56,241 nt of DNA. Source: Myxococcales bacterium. Its GTDB lineage: Bacteria; Myxococcota; Polyangia; Polyangiales; Polyangiaceae. The notes beneath the pieces were generated by a model that worked only from the letters and a program-made list of their open reading frames with translations, searched no databases and was not told where the DNA came from. The position numbers were made by a program, and so were the translations under genes. The stretch lies in the NCBI GenBank assembly GCA_003151595.1, contig PLXW01000109.1, positions 1-56,241 of the forward strand. The letters run 5' to 3'. Every line of letters begins with the position of its first letter. Within the stretch, counting starts at the first letter, position 1. Positions 35,157 through 43,899 of the stretch are shown here, piece after piece.

Positions 35157-38021
35157 ATGGCACGTCGACCTTTCGACCTCTCCGGGAGCGCATCGAGCAT
35201 GAACGACGCGACAGCGCAGCACCCTCTTCGCCCCGACGTGGAGGCTCGCATCCGGAGCAAAGTGGAGAACTGGATCCCGGATGAGGCTGCACGACGCGAG
35301 GTCCTCGGTCTTCTGGCCTACGCGATCGAGATGGCTGACGACGAGCGACGCGACGCCTGGTACTTGCGAGAGCTGTCGAACGCCCTGGCCCTCGTCCCGG
35401 GCCGGCTCATCGCGATCCGGCTCGCTCGCGGGAAGCTCTACGTCAGCGTCATCGGCCCCCTCTCTGACGACGTGCTGACGACCTTGCGGGCGACGGTCGA
35501 CGGCGGGGACACCTTCAAGTCCATCCCGGGAGGGCTGGTCGTCGAGATCCCCATCCAGAGTATTCCGCAGGGCTTGGATCAGCTGAGGGAGCCCCTGAGC
35601 CGTTTCATCGACGAGGCGATGGTGCACGTTCGAAGGGCCGTTAGTCTGGAGCCTCATTCGCCGGAGGCCGTCGCGTACGTTGCCGGAGTCGTCGGACGCG
35701 AGCTTCCCCAACCCGAGCCTCGGAAAGTCGAACCCGATGACGACGGGGACGACGACGAAGAGGCGGTGGCCGCGTCGCGCGAGCCCGTGGCACGCGGTCG
35801 GGCGCCCATCTTCGAGAACGGGCAGCGCGCCGTCGCGACTCTCGTCGAGGAGATCGACCGAGAGGTCGTCGCCCTTCCGGACATGCAGCGGCCGTTCGTC
35901 TGGGAGGACACGAAGGTCCGTGACCTGCTGGATTCCTTGTTCCTCGGCTTCCCCGTCGGGACCCTGGTCCTCTGGCATACCTCCGACGAGCGAGAGGCGC
36001 GCGGGGTGGGCACAGAGAACCGCGCGCTGCGTGCGACGACGCTCGTCATCGACGGACAACAACGGCTGACGTCTCTCTTCGCCGTGATGCGGGGCAGGGA
36101 CATCACGGACAAGGACGGCACCAGGCGTCGCATCACGATCGGATTTCGACCGCGGGACGGTCGCTTCGAGGTCGCCGATGCCGCCATCCGCCAAGACCCC
36201 GAGTTCCTGCCCAACGTGACCGAGCTGTGGACGAACACGCGTACGAACGCCGAGCTCCGGCGAGAGATCATCAAGGCGCTGAAGGCGAAGGGCAGGGAGG
36301 TCGACGACGCCTACGCCGATGCGGTCGATCAGAACCTCGAACGAGCCAAGGCGATCAGCGACTACCGGTTCCCGACGGTGGAGATCCGGAAGACGGCGCT
36401 GGCGAAGGAGGTGACGGACGAAGACGTTGCCGACATTTTCGTGCGCATCAACAACCAGGGCACGCGCCTGCAGCAAGCAGACTTCGTGCTCACGCTCCTG
36501 TCGGTCTTCCATGGCGACCTTCGTGACCGCATCGAGAGCCGGGCTCGGGAGATGTCCGAGGGAGCCGTGGTTCCCGTCGACGCGCAACAGGTCCTCCGCG
36601 TCGCGTGCGCGGTGGCCTTCTCGCGCGCGCGGATGTCCGCCATCTACAAATTTCTTCGCGGCATCGATCCGACGACCAGCGATCCGAGCCCGCAGGCCCG
36701 TAAGAAGCGCCTGGACACTCTTGATCAGGCCGCGAACCAGTGCCTGGAGCCGACCCCGTGGCGCGACTACATGCTGCGGGTGAAGCACGCCGGCTTCGTT
36801 TCCCAGGGCCTGGTCGCCTCCTCCTCGGCTATTATCAACGCATACGCTTTCTACGTCCTCGGTCAGCGCCTTGCCGTCCCCAAGCACCAGTTAGACGAAG
36901 CGATCTCGCGCTGGCTGTTTGGGACGCTTCTCACGCGCCGGTATTCGAGCTCGTCGGAGACCGCCTTCGAGGAGGACCTCGGGCGCATGCGCGGCGTTCA
37001 GGAAGGAGATGGCGACGCCTTCGTGAAGGTGCTCGACGACGCACTGTCAGAGAAAATCACGGGCGACTACTGGACTTACACGCTGGTTGCGGCTCTCGAA
37101 ACGCAGCGCGGGCGCGCGCCAGCGGCTCTGGCATTCCGTGCAGCGCAGGTGGTGCTCGGCGCGCGCGCCTTGTTCTCGGACCAGTTGCTACAGAACTTGC
37201 TCGATCCGCCCGGCAAGGGAGGCCGTTCAGCGAGCGAGATGCATCACCTCTTCCCGAAGGCCTGGTTACAAGAGCACGGCGTTCGGGATCGCCGCCGCAT
37301 TAACCAGGTCGCCAACATGGCCGACGTGGGCTGGTACGAGAACAGCATCATCGCTGCCCACAGCCCCGCCAAGTACGTTCCACGTCTGCGAGAGCGGCTC
37401 AACATGACCGACGACCGCTGGGGCAACGCCTGCGCCGAGCATGCCTTGCCCACGGGCTGGGAGACGATGGACTACGATACGTTCCTGCGGCAGCGGCAGC
37501 CTCGAATGGCGGACGTCATCCGCGTTGCGTACCGCAAGCTCGGTGGCGAGCCCGCGGCTCTGCCGCTCACTCCGCCCTGGTTCGTACCCGGAGCGGAGAT
37601 CGTCTGGCAGCGCATCGTCGACACCGAGCGCGCGCTGCGCGCGGTTGTCCGCGATGTCTACGCGGCGCAGTACCGTGATGCCGCCGCGCAGCGCATCGAG
37701 GAGGCGGTCCCCGAGCGTGAGCGCGAGACGCTGTCGCGAGCGTTGCGTGCGCGGCCCGCGGGTGCGGACGCGCTGAGCATCGTGGACTACCTCTACATCG
37801 GGCAGCTGCCGCAGCTGCTGTTCGCTGGCAACGTCTGGCAGGAGGCGCGCCACCGGTTCGGTGACGCGAACGACACCAAGGCGAAGTTGCAGGCGGCCGT
37901 GAGTCAGATCATCCCCGTGCGCAACGAGATCGCCCACGTGAGGGAAGTGCCGCAGGATCGGCTGCAGCGGGCCAATCTCGCGTGCGGCGACGTGCTGGGG
38001 ATGTTGAAGTCGCGAACGTAG
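35157..38021 (+). CDS. GmrSD-type DUF262/HNH nuclease with C-terminal HEPN domain
   Basis: A 954-aa fusion. Residues 1-205 form an N-terminal region I do not recognise. DUF262 follows: LPDMQRPFVWEDTKVRDLL, LVIDGQQRLTSL with the DGQQR NTPase motif, and DIFVRINNQGTRLQQADF. The DUF1524/HNH-like part has SEMHHLFPKAWL, then spaced Asn residues. The last 150 residues resemble a Swt1-type HEPN domain with the RNase motif RNEIAH (R-x4-H). GmrSD enzymes cut DNA with modified cytosine using NTP hydrolysis; the HEPN part would add an RNase. ATG 35157 is the longest start; ATG 35199 has GGGAG upstream and may be the real one. Confidence 0.87.
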   Translation: MARRPFDLSGSASSMNDATAQHPLRPDVEARIRSKVENWIPDEAARREVLGLLAYAIEMADDERRDAWYLRELSNALALVPGRLIAIRLARGKLYVSVIGPLSDDVLTTLRATVDGGDTFKSIPGGLVVEIPIQSIPQGLDQLREPLSRFIDEAMVHVRRAVSLEPHSPEAVAYVAGVVGRELPQPEPRKVEPDDDGDDDEEAVAASREPVARGRAPIFENGQRAVATLVEEIDREVVALPDMQRPFVWEDTKVRDLLDSLFLGFPVGTLVLWHTSDEREARGVGTENRALRATTLVIDGQQRLTSLFAVMRGRDITDKDGTRRRITIGFRPRDGRFEVADAAIRQDPEFLPNVTELWTNTRTNAELRREIIKALKAKGREVDDAYADAVDQNLERAKAISDYRFPTVEIRKTALAKEVTDEDVADIFVRINNQGTRLQQADFVLTLLSVFHGDLRDRIESRAREMSEGAVVPVDAQQVLRVACAVAFSRARMSAIYKFLRGIDPTTSDPSPQARKKRLDTLDQAANQCLEPTPWRDYMLRVKHAGFVSQGLVASSSAIINAYAFYVLGQRLAVPKHQLDEAISRWLFGTLLTRRYSSSSETAFEEDLGRMRGVQEGDGDAFVKVLDDALSEKITGDYWTYTLVAALETQRGRAPAALAFRAAQVVLGARALFSDQLLQNLLDPPGKGGRSASEMHHLFPKAWLQEHGVRDRRRINQVANMADVGWYENSIIAAHSPAKYVPRLRERLNMTDDRWGNACAEHALPTGWETMDYDTFLRQRQPRMADVIRVAYRKLGGEPAALPLTPPWFVPGAEIVWQRIVDTERALRAVVRDVYAAQYRDAAAQRIEEAVPERERETLSRALRARPAGADALSIVDYLYIGQLPQLLFAGNVWQEARHRFGDANDTKAKLQAAVSQIIPVRNEIAHVREVPQDRLQRANLACGDVLGMLKSRT

Positions 38022-38070
38022 GGGGCCGCAGGGTCGCAACGGTCGCCCCTGGCGCGAAGCCCAGCGCCAC

Positions 38071-38148
38071 GCACGAAACTAAAGCCATGCTGTAGGTTCG
38101 TGCATCTCCGCGGTTGCACAAAACTAAAGCATAGCTTACGTTTTGTGC
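38071..38148 (+). repeat. Two operator palindromes before abiEi
   Basis: Two copies of a palindromic unit 45 bp apart: GCACGAA...TTCGTGC (38071-38103) and GCACAAAAC...GTTTTGTGC (38116-38148, perfect 9-bp arms). Both share ACTAAAGC after the left arm. The second touches the abiEi GTG. AbiEi proteins are known to bind paired inverted repeats and repress their own operon, so these are the likely binding sites. Confidence 0.75.
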
Positions 38149-38733
38149 GTGTCCCCGCGACCCGCGAAGCATCCCGACCGCGACCGCCTCTACGAGATCG
38201 CGGCTACGCAGGAGGGCCTCTTCACGACGCAGCAAGCTGCCGAGGCCGGCTACTCGCCCCAACTTCTCATCCACCACCTGTCGAGCGGAACGGCGGTACG
38301 CCTCCGCCGCGGGATCTACCGCCTCGTGCACTTTCCGGCCGGCGAGCACGAGGAGCTCGTGAGTGCGTGGCTCTGGTCCGAGCGTTCCGGCGTGTTCTCG
38401 CATCAGACGGCGCTCGCTCTGCACCGGCTTTCGGACGCGCTGCCGGCCCGTCTCCATCTGACCCTCCCCGCTGCGTGGCAGCGACGGCGCTTCCGCGTCC
38501 CGGAGGGGCTCGTCCTTCATCACGCCGACATTCCGACCCAGGAACGAACGTGGTTCGGCCCCGTCCCGATCACCACCGTCAAGCGAACCCTTAACGATTG
38601 CGCCCGCGACGGTCTCTCGCCGGAGCTTCTACGTCAGGCCGCGAAGGAGGCGATCCATCGCGGCCTCGCCGTGCGCGCCGATCTCCCTGACGTACGCGCG
38701 TCGCTGAAGGACTACGGAGGACTGCCCTCGTGA
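38149..38733 (+). CDS. abiEi: AbiEi antitoxin / transcriptional repressor
   Basis: A 194-aa antitoxin of the type IV AbiE system. The N-terminal winged helix is visible (LFTTQQAAEAGYSPQLLIHH, then a wing VRLRRGIYRL), followed by the AbiEi C-terminal domain (FSHQTALALHRLSDALPARL, TVKRTLNDCA). The antitoxin does not bind the toxin; it represses the operon and counteracts the toxin's effect. GTG 38149 is the start because it follows directly after the operator and TACGTT (38137-38142) would start transcription on it; a TTG two codons earlier is possible. Overlaps abiEii by GTGA. Confidence 0.88.
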   Translation: MSPRPAKHPDRDRLYEIAATQEGLFTTQQAAEAGYSPQLLIHHLSSGTAVRLRRGIYRLVHFPAGEHEELVSAWLWSERSGVFSHQTALALHRLSDALPARLHLTLPAAWQRRRFRVPEGLVLHHADIPTQERTWFGPVPITTVKRTLNDCARDGLSPELLRQAAKEAIHRGLAVRADLPDVRASLKDYGGLPS

Positions 38734-39632
38734 CGGCCCGAACGTACGCGTCGCCCCTTGCCTTCAAGCAAGCGCTCGAACAGCGCCTCCGGGCGACGTG
38801 GAAGACCGGCGCAGAGTTCGCACGTCGTCGTCAGCTCCTCGTGTTCGATCGGTTCCTGGCGCGCGTCGCCGTCGTGCTCGGCGACGCAGTGACGCTCAAA
38901 GGGGGCCTCGTCCTCGAGCTACGCCTCGAACGCGCACGAACGACCAGGGACGTCGACCTCAGGTTTACGGGATCGGCTGACAAAGTCCTCGCCAAGCTCC
39001 AGGAGGCGGCACGCCTTGAACTCGACGATTTTCTCTCCTTCGAGATCACGCCTGACGCCCGACGCCCGGAGATCGAAAACGATGGCATGCCGTACGGCGG
39101 CAAACGCTTCCGCGCCGAATGCCGGCTTGCTGGGAAGCCGTTCGCTGACCCGTTCGGTGTAGACGTCGCGATCGGCGGCCCGATCCTCGGCATCCCCGAG
39201 ATCGTCGTCGCCGACGACGTCCTCGGTTTCGCGGGCATTCCGCCGCCCACATTGCGTCTCTACCCAGTCGAGACCCACATCGCAGAGAAGCTCCACGCGT
39301 ACACGCTCCCTCGCGCGCAGCCGAATTCGCGAGTGAAAGACCTGCCGGACATCGCGCTCCTCGCCACCACGAAGGCGCTCGACGCCGGCCGGCTCAGCGC
39401 GGCTTTCGAACAGACCTTCACGTTCCGCAACACGCACGCACTCCCGCCGACGCTACCCGACCCGATCGATGCATGGCGGGTCCCTTACGAAGCCATCGCA
39501 CGCGAAGATCGCCTGCCTTGGCCGACCTTGGTGGAGCTTGCATCCACGGCGAAGGCGTTTCTCGACCCCGTTCTCGGGGGGGGGCTCACCGGAACCTGGG
39601 ATCGGGGCTCCTGGCGTTGGCTCGCGGGTTGA
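38730..39632 (+). CDS. abiEii: AbiEii nucleotidyltransferase toxin
   Basis: A 300-aa toxin of the AbiE type IV toxin-antitoxin family. TLKGGLVLELRLERARTTRD followed by VDLRF is the nucleotidyltransferase motif of the family; FGVDVAIGG supplies a further acidic residue; ETHIAEKLHAYT and NSRVKDLPDIALLA are the conserved helical motifs. Relatives transfer nucleotides to tRNA acceptor ends and stop growth on infection. GTG start overlaps the antitoxin stop. All key residues appear present, so the pair looks intact. Confidence 0.9.
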   Translation: MTARTYASPLAFKQALEQRLRATWKTGAEFARRRQLLVFDRFLARVAVVLGDAVTLKGGLVLELRLERARTTRDVDLRFTGSADKVLAKLQEAARLELDDFLSFEITPDARRPEIENDGMPYGGKRFRAECRLAGKPFADPFGVDVAIGGPILGIPEIVVADDVLGFAGIPPPTLRLYPVETHIAEKLHAYTLPRAQPNSRVKDLPDIALLATTKALDAGRLSAAFEQTFTFRNTHALPPTLPDPIDAWRVPYEAIAREDRLPWPTLVELASTAKAFLDPVLGGGLTGTWDRGSWRWLAG

Positions 39633-40015
39633 GGTCCACCGTGGACTGCGACTCCGCGAGCCTGGGAGAGGAGTGCGAGCAGGGCCCGCGCTGAACGCTC
39701 CGAGGCGGTGATGGATCCCGATCTTGCCGCGGGGTCGCAGAGGCGACGCGTGCCAGGAAGCGGCCTCGGAAGCTCGCTCGACGCTCTCGGTCGCGCGCGC
39801 CAACCGAGCCCAGCGAGGGTTGACAGGACGCTGCCGGCTGCTCAGGATTGGCACTGGCGATGACCCATCGCCTTCCTCGCGCTAGGCCTCCCCCTACGGG
39901 GCCGTTTGCGGGGTAGAGGGGGCGCAGACCTCGGGTTCTGGTTCTGGCGAATCACTTTCGGTCGCGGCGCGCTCGGGTGGGGGACGGGCGCGTGGCGACA
40001 ATCGAGGGTGTCTCC
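39633..40015. other. Gap without a recognisable gene
   Basis: 383 bp after abiEii. I see no convincing coding frame, RNA gene or terminator with a T-run. GAGGG at about 40004-40008 precedes the next ATG. Confidence 0.4.
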
Positions 40016-40700
40016 ATGACCAAGAACAAAGGTTTCAAGGCGCGCGTCCGCGCGCGCATGCAGCTCACGGGTGAGGACTACACGAACGCGTGCCGCGCGC
40101 TGGAGGACGAGCGTGCCGCTGCATCGGCATCGTCCGAGCCGGAGTGGGTGGGGCCGCTCGTGATCGGCCTCTTGTCCTACGCCCTTCTCCCCGATGACTC
40201 TGAGAGGGAGGTGATCCGTTCGACCCTCGACGAGTACGAGCGAGCGGTGCATGCCGCAGCCGAATCCCTCGGGTGGTCGCCGAACGCGGCGGTCGCGATC
40301 GGCGCGCTCGGAGTGCCGCGCGCGTTTCTCGAAGCCGTGAGGCGCTCGGCGCACGCGAACTGCGGCGACAACCTGATGTTGAGGGGCGTCGGGATCGCGA
40401 GCCCCGAGGCGCCGGATGTGCTCCTTAGAGCCGCGGCAGGGCTCTACTGCGTCAAGGACTTGAGGCGCCTGGAGCGCCAGTCCGGTCTTGCCTCGAAGAC
40501 GGCGTTCGTTGTGCCAGCGGAGTTCAAGGCTCGCGGTGCGAACGACGCAAGACGTCTTGCGTGCAAACGAAGTGCTCTTCTTCCCCGACCACCGGCTCGC
40601 GGACCTCCCAGGCCATCGCGGTGCTCGCGCGTTCGCTGAAGCCGTCCGTCGCGCGGTAGGCGCCGAGCTACCAGGGGCCCTCGAAGAGCCGCTGCTCTGA
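40016..40700 (+). pseudogene. Frameshifted gene of unknown function
   Basis: The first part reads MTKNKGFKARVRARMQLTGE and continues as a convincing helical protein to about residue 175 (VVPAEFKARGAND). Then the frame becomes Arg/Pro-rich and ends at 40639, while the next frame (+1) reads well as DVLRANEVLFFPDHRLADLP and continues to a stop at 40700. A single-base change near 40545-40562 would rejoin the two. That site is a perfect 18-bp palindrome, so either a true mutation or a sequencing slip is possible. The restored product would be about 227 aa. I do not recognise the family; the N-terminal ARM..TGE.YT motif occurs in small mobile-element proteins. Confidence 0.55.
40545..40562. repeat. 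Perfect 18-bp palindrome at the frameshift
   Basis: ACGCAAGACGTCTTGCGT reads the same on both strands with no spacer. It coincides with the point where the reading frame of the surrounding gene changes. Confidence 0.85.
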
Positions 40701-40892
40701 CGCACCTCCCCAGCTTAGGGCCGGCCTCGTCCTTGCGACCGCCCCTGATCGCGATCGAGATCCGTCGCGATCGCGGGCTGCGGGTCTGACGCTGAGCACC
40801 GCCTCACGGGCCGACCAGGCCTGGTTCCCGAACGCTCCGGGGCGTAGTCGGGGGGCGAATCTGTCCACGACTCGGCACGACGCAACCGAAAG

Positions 40893-41129
40893 GTGGGGAA
40901 GAGAGCTGCCCCGGACGCGCTCGCCAGCTCACGCGGCCACCCACCGCTGTTCTGGATCATCGTCGCATTCGGCGTCGCCGTCGTAGTCCTGGGAGTCATC
41001 TCGACGGGAACTCCCGCGCGGGCGAGCGCGGAGCGCGTCGCCCTCCTCCTTGTCGCCACCGGTGCCGCAGCGGTGCGAAAAGAAATCTGGCGGTGCGCAG
41101 TAGCGGTGCGTCGAAGCGTAGCGAAGTAG
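40893..41129 (+). CDS. Possible small membrane protein
   Basis: A 78-aa open frame from GTG with two likely membrane segments, LFWIIVAFGVAVVVLGVIST and RVALLLVATGAAAV. There is no domain I recognise, and its end runs into the GTAGCG-rich repeat tract. The hydrophobic pattern is the only support. Confidence 0.3.
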   Translation: MGKRAAPDALASSRGHPPLFWIIVAFGVAVVVLGVISTGTPARASAERVALLLVATGAAAVRKEIWRCAVAVRRSVAK

Positions 41130-41222
41130 CGTCGCGCGGAATGGAGCCAAAGCCGCGAGTTCATTGGTCCGGATGCGTGGCGCGGTAGCGTAGCGGCGCA
41201 GCGTAGCGAAGTAGCGCCGCGC
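41090..41222. repeat. GTAGCG-rich degenerate repeat tract
   Basis: A 16-bp unit GCGTAGCGAAGTAGCG occurs exactly at 41116-41131 and 41201-41216, with several partial TAGCG copies around and between. No protein or RNA explains it. It could be a binding region for replication, transfer or recombination proteins of the element, or slippage-derived filler. Confidence 0.55.
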
Positions 41223-41304
41223 CGCGGCCGAGCCGCGAGACTCAGGTGGTTGACCGTTCGTTAGATCGTTCGCACCAGGTGGCGCGGAAGGAGCACGAAC
41301 ACGC

Positions 41305-41781
41305 ATGACGGCAGCGACCACGACGGTTCCATTTCCCGCGCTTGGCCTCTCCGCGTCCGACGCCCTCGGGAGAGCGTCGGACCTCGTCGATGAGCTCACG
41401 AAGAGGCACGAGGTTCTTCACGGGGCGAAGGATCTGTTCGTGGCCGGGGTGCGGAGACACGGGAACACGTTCGTCCAGAGCTCGTGCACCGCGACGACCG
41501 CGGCGACGCTCGGGGCCGTGAACGGCCGCTTCGGCGGCGACGAGGGCGTCCTCAAGAAGTGGGGCATCTCGCTCGATGCCGCGGTCGCCTTGGTCGGCCA
41601 TGCGGGCGGCTTCGCCCTCTCTCTTGCGGACAACAGCGCCGATCCAAACCTCGACGTTCTCGCCGGGGTCCTTCACACGGTCGGAGACACCGGGCTCGCG
41701 TCCGGCGTCTACCGGTTCTTCCACGAGCGCGGTTCTGCGGCCCGGCGCGCGGCAGCGGGAGAGCACCGAGGTGGCTTGTGA
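41305..41781 (+). CDS. Unrecognised small protein of the integrase module
   Basis: 158 aa, ATG preceded by GGAAGGAG at a rather long distance. It is Ala/Gly-rich and helical (SASDALGRASDLVDELTKRH; ISLDAAVALVGHAGGFAL) with no motif I know. It overlaps the excisionase-like gene by GTGA, so it belongs to the integrase module; accessory recombination or maintenance roles are guesses. Confidence 0.6.
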   Translation: MTAATTTVPFPALGLSASDALGRASDLVDELTKRHEVLHGAKDLFVAGVRRHGNTFVQSSCTATTAATLGAVNGRFGGDEGVLKKWGISLDAAVALVGHAGGFALSLADNSADPNLDVLAGVLHTVGDTGLASGVYRFFHERGSAARRAAAGEHRGGL

Positions 41782-42059
41782 CCGCTGAACCCTCCACGCG
41801 CGACGGCTTCCTCCTCGGAAGGAAGTCGAAGCTTGGCGACGGTGGTGATGCCGCGCTTCGGCCTTGGATGCGGATCGACGCCGCCGCCCAGTTCCTCGGT
41901 ATGGAGATCGTAACGCTCCGGCGGGCCATCGAGCGACACGCTCGACGCGACCCTCTCGGTCGCGTGCATTCCGACTTCGACGGGCTCCGAGCGCGCAAGG
42001 TGGGTCGCCACTGGCGCGTCCAGCTCGACGCTTGCTGGTGCGACCGCGCTTCGACGTGA
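41778..42059 (+). CDS. Excisionase-like helix-turn-helix protein
   Basis: A 93-aa protein from GTG 41778. WMRIDAAAQFLGMEIVTLRR followed by AIERHARR is a MerR/excisionase-type helix-turn-helix, and FDGLRARKVGRHWRVQLD is the usual wing. It lies 61 bp before the integrase gene and is coupled to the gene upstream. Excisionases bend DNA at att sites and steer the integrase toward excision. Confidence 0.68.
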   Translation: MTAEPSTRDGFLLGRKSKLGDGGDAALRPWMRIDAAAQFLGMEIVTLRRAIERHARRDPLGRVHSDFDGLRARKVGRHWRVQLDACWCDRAST

Positions 42060-42120
42060 ACCCGTCGGGTGCTAGGTTACGACGCGCAGAAGCGCACGTC
42101 CCTGGCCCAAAGGAAAAGCC

Positions 42121-43254
42121 ATGGCTGTGCGAATCGTCATCCGCCGCGATGAGCGGCGCCTGCTCGTTGACATCCGCTACCGCAATCCCGATGGAACCCG
42201 CGCCCGGTATCGTCACGATGCCGAGGTGCAGACCCTTCAAGCGGCGCGCGCCGAAGATCGGCGCCGTCTCGCGCTGCTCGCGACCATAGGTTCTCCGCAC
42301 GGCGTTCTCGCGCCGAGCGGTGCGCCGATCATCGAGCCGCCCGAGTCGGAGCCAGAGGCCGACGCTGGACCGCTCTTTCGCGACGTCGCGAAGGAGTACA
42401 TGGCGGCGTACGCGACGAGCCATCTCAAACCCTCGACGCGCTTCGCCTACGACAAGAGGCTGCAAGGCTTCTTCCTGAACGCGATCGGCGACCTTCCGAT
42501 CACCCAAATCACGCCCTCCAAGGTGCGCGAGCTCGACGCCGAGCTCGTCGAGACGGGCGTGAAGCCGTCGACGCGCGCTGCCTACCAGATCGTGCTCCGC
42601 TCGATCCTGGGAAGGTTCGCTGTCGAGCGCGGCTACCTCTCCGAGCGACCCGCATTTCCGAAGCTGCCCCGTCCCGGCAGAACGATCCACACCGCGCTCA
42701 CGCAAGAGGAGCTCGAGCGCCTCTTCGAGTCGACGCCGTCCGCGTCGCACCGTCGAGCGTTCCTCCTCGCGTCGTACGCGGGGCTCCGCGCTGGCGAGAT
42801 CCGCGCCCTTCGCTGGAAGGACGTCGACCTCCGAGCGCGAACACTGACCGTCCGCCTCAGTCGCTGCAACGGCGCCGTCTCGACGCCGAAGTCAGGCCAC
42901 GAGCGACTGATCCCCCTCGCGGAAGTTCTTCACCGCGAGCTCTCGACGACCAAGAAGCGCGTCTCCGACGCGCTCGTCTCGCTCACCGCCGAAGGTGAGC
43001 CGTGGGGCCAGTGGGGGCTTCGTCAGACCTTCAAGCGCGCGTGCAAACGCGCCCGGCTCGAAGGGTGGCGCTTCCACGACCTTCGGCACTTCTTCGTGAC
43101 GAGCCTCTTCCGCACTGGTGCTCCGGCGCCCGCGGTCCAGATGCTCGCTGGCCACGCTGACCTCTCGACCACGCAACGCTACGCGCACACCTCGCGCGCC
43201 GAGCTGACCGCCGCTGTGGCTCGACTTGGGGCCACAGTGGGGCCACAGACCTGA
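42121..43254 (+). CDS. int: Tyrosine-type site-specific integrase
   Basis: A 377-aa phage-type integrase. An N-terminal arm-binding region (1-75) and a core-binding SAM-like domain (GPLFRDVAKEYMAAYATSHL; ITPSKVRELDAELVE) precede the catalytic domain, in which all active-site residues are visible: Arg in YAGLRAGEIRAL, Lys in TPKSGHERL, His-x-x-Arg in FHDLRHFF, His in LAGHADLSTT and Tyr in TQRYAH. It should integrate and excise the element at a tRNA-Arg gene, whose 3' half lies 54 bp downstream. It appears intact. Confidence 0.93.
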   Translation: MAVRIVIRRDERRLLVDIRYRNPDGTRARYRHDAEVQTLQAARAEDRRRLALLATIGSPHGVLAPSGAPIIEPPESEPEADAGPLFRDVAKEYMAAYATSHLKPSTRFAYDKRLQGFFLNAIGDLPITQITPSKVRELDAELVETGVKPSTRAAYQIVLRSILGRFAVERGYLSERPAFPKLPRPGRTIHTALTQEELERLFESTPSASHRRAFLLASYAGLRAGEIRALRWKDVDLRARTLTVRLSRCNGAVSTPKSGHERLIPLAEVLHRELSTTKKRVSDALVSLTAEGEPWGQWGLRQTFKRACKRARLEGWRFHDLRHFFVTSLFRTGAPAPAVQMLAGHADLSTTQRYAHTSRAELTAAVARLGATVGPQT

Positions 43255-43308
43255 AGGCAACGGCACTCCGTGAGGCCCTCGGCTCACGATCACCCGGAAA
43301 AACAAGGG

Positions 43309-43355
43309 CGCCCCCGACACGATTCGAACGTGTGACCTTCGCTTTAGGAAAGCGT
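43309..43355 (-). other. 3' half of tRNA-Arg(CCU): attachment-site remnant
   Basis: On the minus strand the sequence gives an anticodon arm with loop TTCCTAA (anticodon CCT, Arg), variable loop AGGTC, a perfect T arm ACACG-TTCGAAT-CGTGT, and acceptor strand CGGGGGC plus discriminator G. No D arm or 5' acceptor strand follows on the 5' side, and CCA is not encoded. A truncated tRNA beside an integrase gene is the mark of an att site. The 3' end points toward the integrase, which matters for deciding which side is the inserted element. Confidence 0.82.
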
Positions 43356-43899
43356 AAGCGCGGTACGCCGCTCGACGCACGATCTATCGGAAATAAGAAG
43401 GCGTGGGAGCGACGGGCGGCCGCGAGGGCGGCGGGGATTGTGCCGATTTTGTACGCGCATGTCTGTGCGAATTCCCCGAGCCTTTCCCCGGGGGCCGCCA
43501 CGGCGGTCGCGGAGTACCTTGCGTCGGAGTGGGGGTGACGTTCCGCTCGTTGCGCTGGGAGCCGCACCGGGGACGTGCGCGCGCCGGCCCCAGGCCGCGT
43601 CTCCTTGCGGGCTACAGTAGCGGTCGCAGCGGATGTCCCGAAGCTGCGTAGGTGGCGATCGACGGCCGAGAGAAGCCGACGCCACCGCCGCGGAAGTGGC
43701 TTGCGAGGCCCCCTCCGTCGCTACGAGCCCGCGCCCGCAGTGCGTGTACCTCGACACGGCGCCGCCGCCAGTGCATGCGCGAGCGCGTTGCGCGGCGACC
43801 GCGGCCTCACGTCGTGGCTCATCCGCGCGCGTTGCGGTGCTTCTACCCTCGCGATGGAGCCGAAGGTGGCATGACCTGATGGTGGCGGTTCGCACCTGA
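43356..43899. other. Gap beyond the tRNA fragment
   Basis: 544 bp without a supported gene. One open frame (ending at 43538) gives AWERRAAARAAGIVPILYAH and a little more, but begins inside the tRNA fragment and has no start signal of its own; it may be a remnant. Confidence 0.35.

Noticed and set aside
34482..36887. 801-aa open frame on the minus strand
   Set aside because: Only the last 160 residues are GRDP-like; the rest is antisense to the GmrSD gene, and a promoter lies inside it.
41090..41222. CRISPR array
   Set aside because: Repeat units are irregular, short and overlapping, without uniform spacers or cas genes. No CRISPR array was seen anywhere in the window.
43309..43355. Functional tRNA gene
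   Set aside because: No D arm or 5' acceptor strand can be found on the 5' side; only the 3' half is present.
43332..43538. 68-aa open frame next to the tRNA fragment
   Set aside because: Starts within the tRNA fragment and lacks a ribosome-binding site. The helical end may be a gene remnant but cannot be supported.
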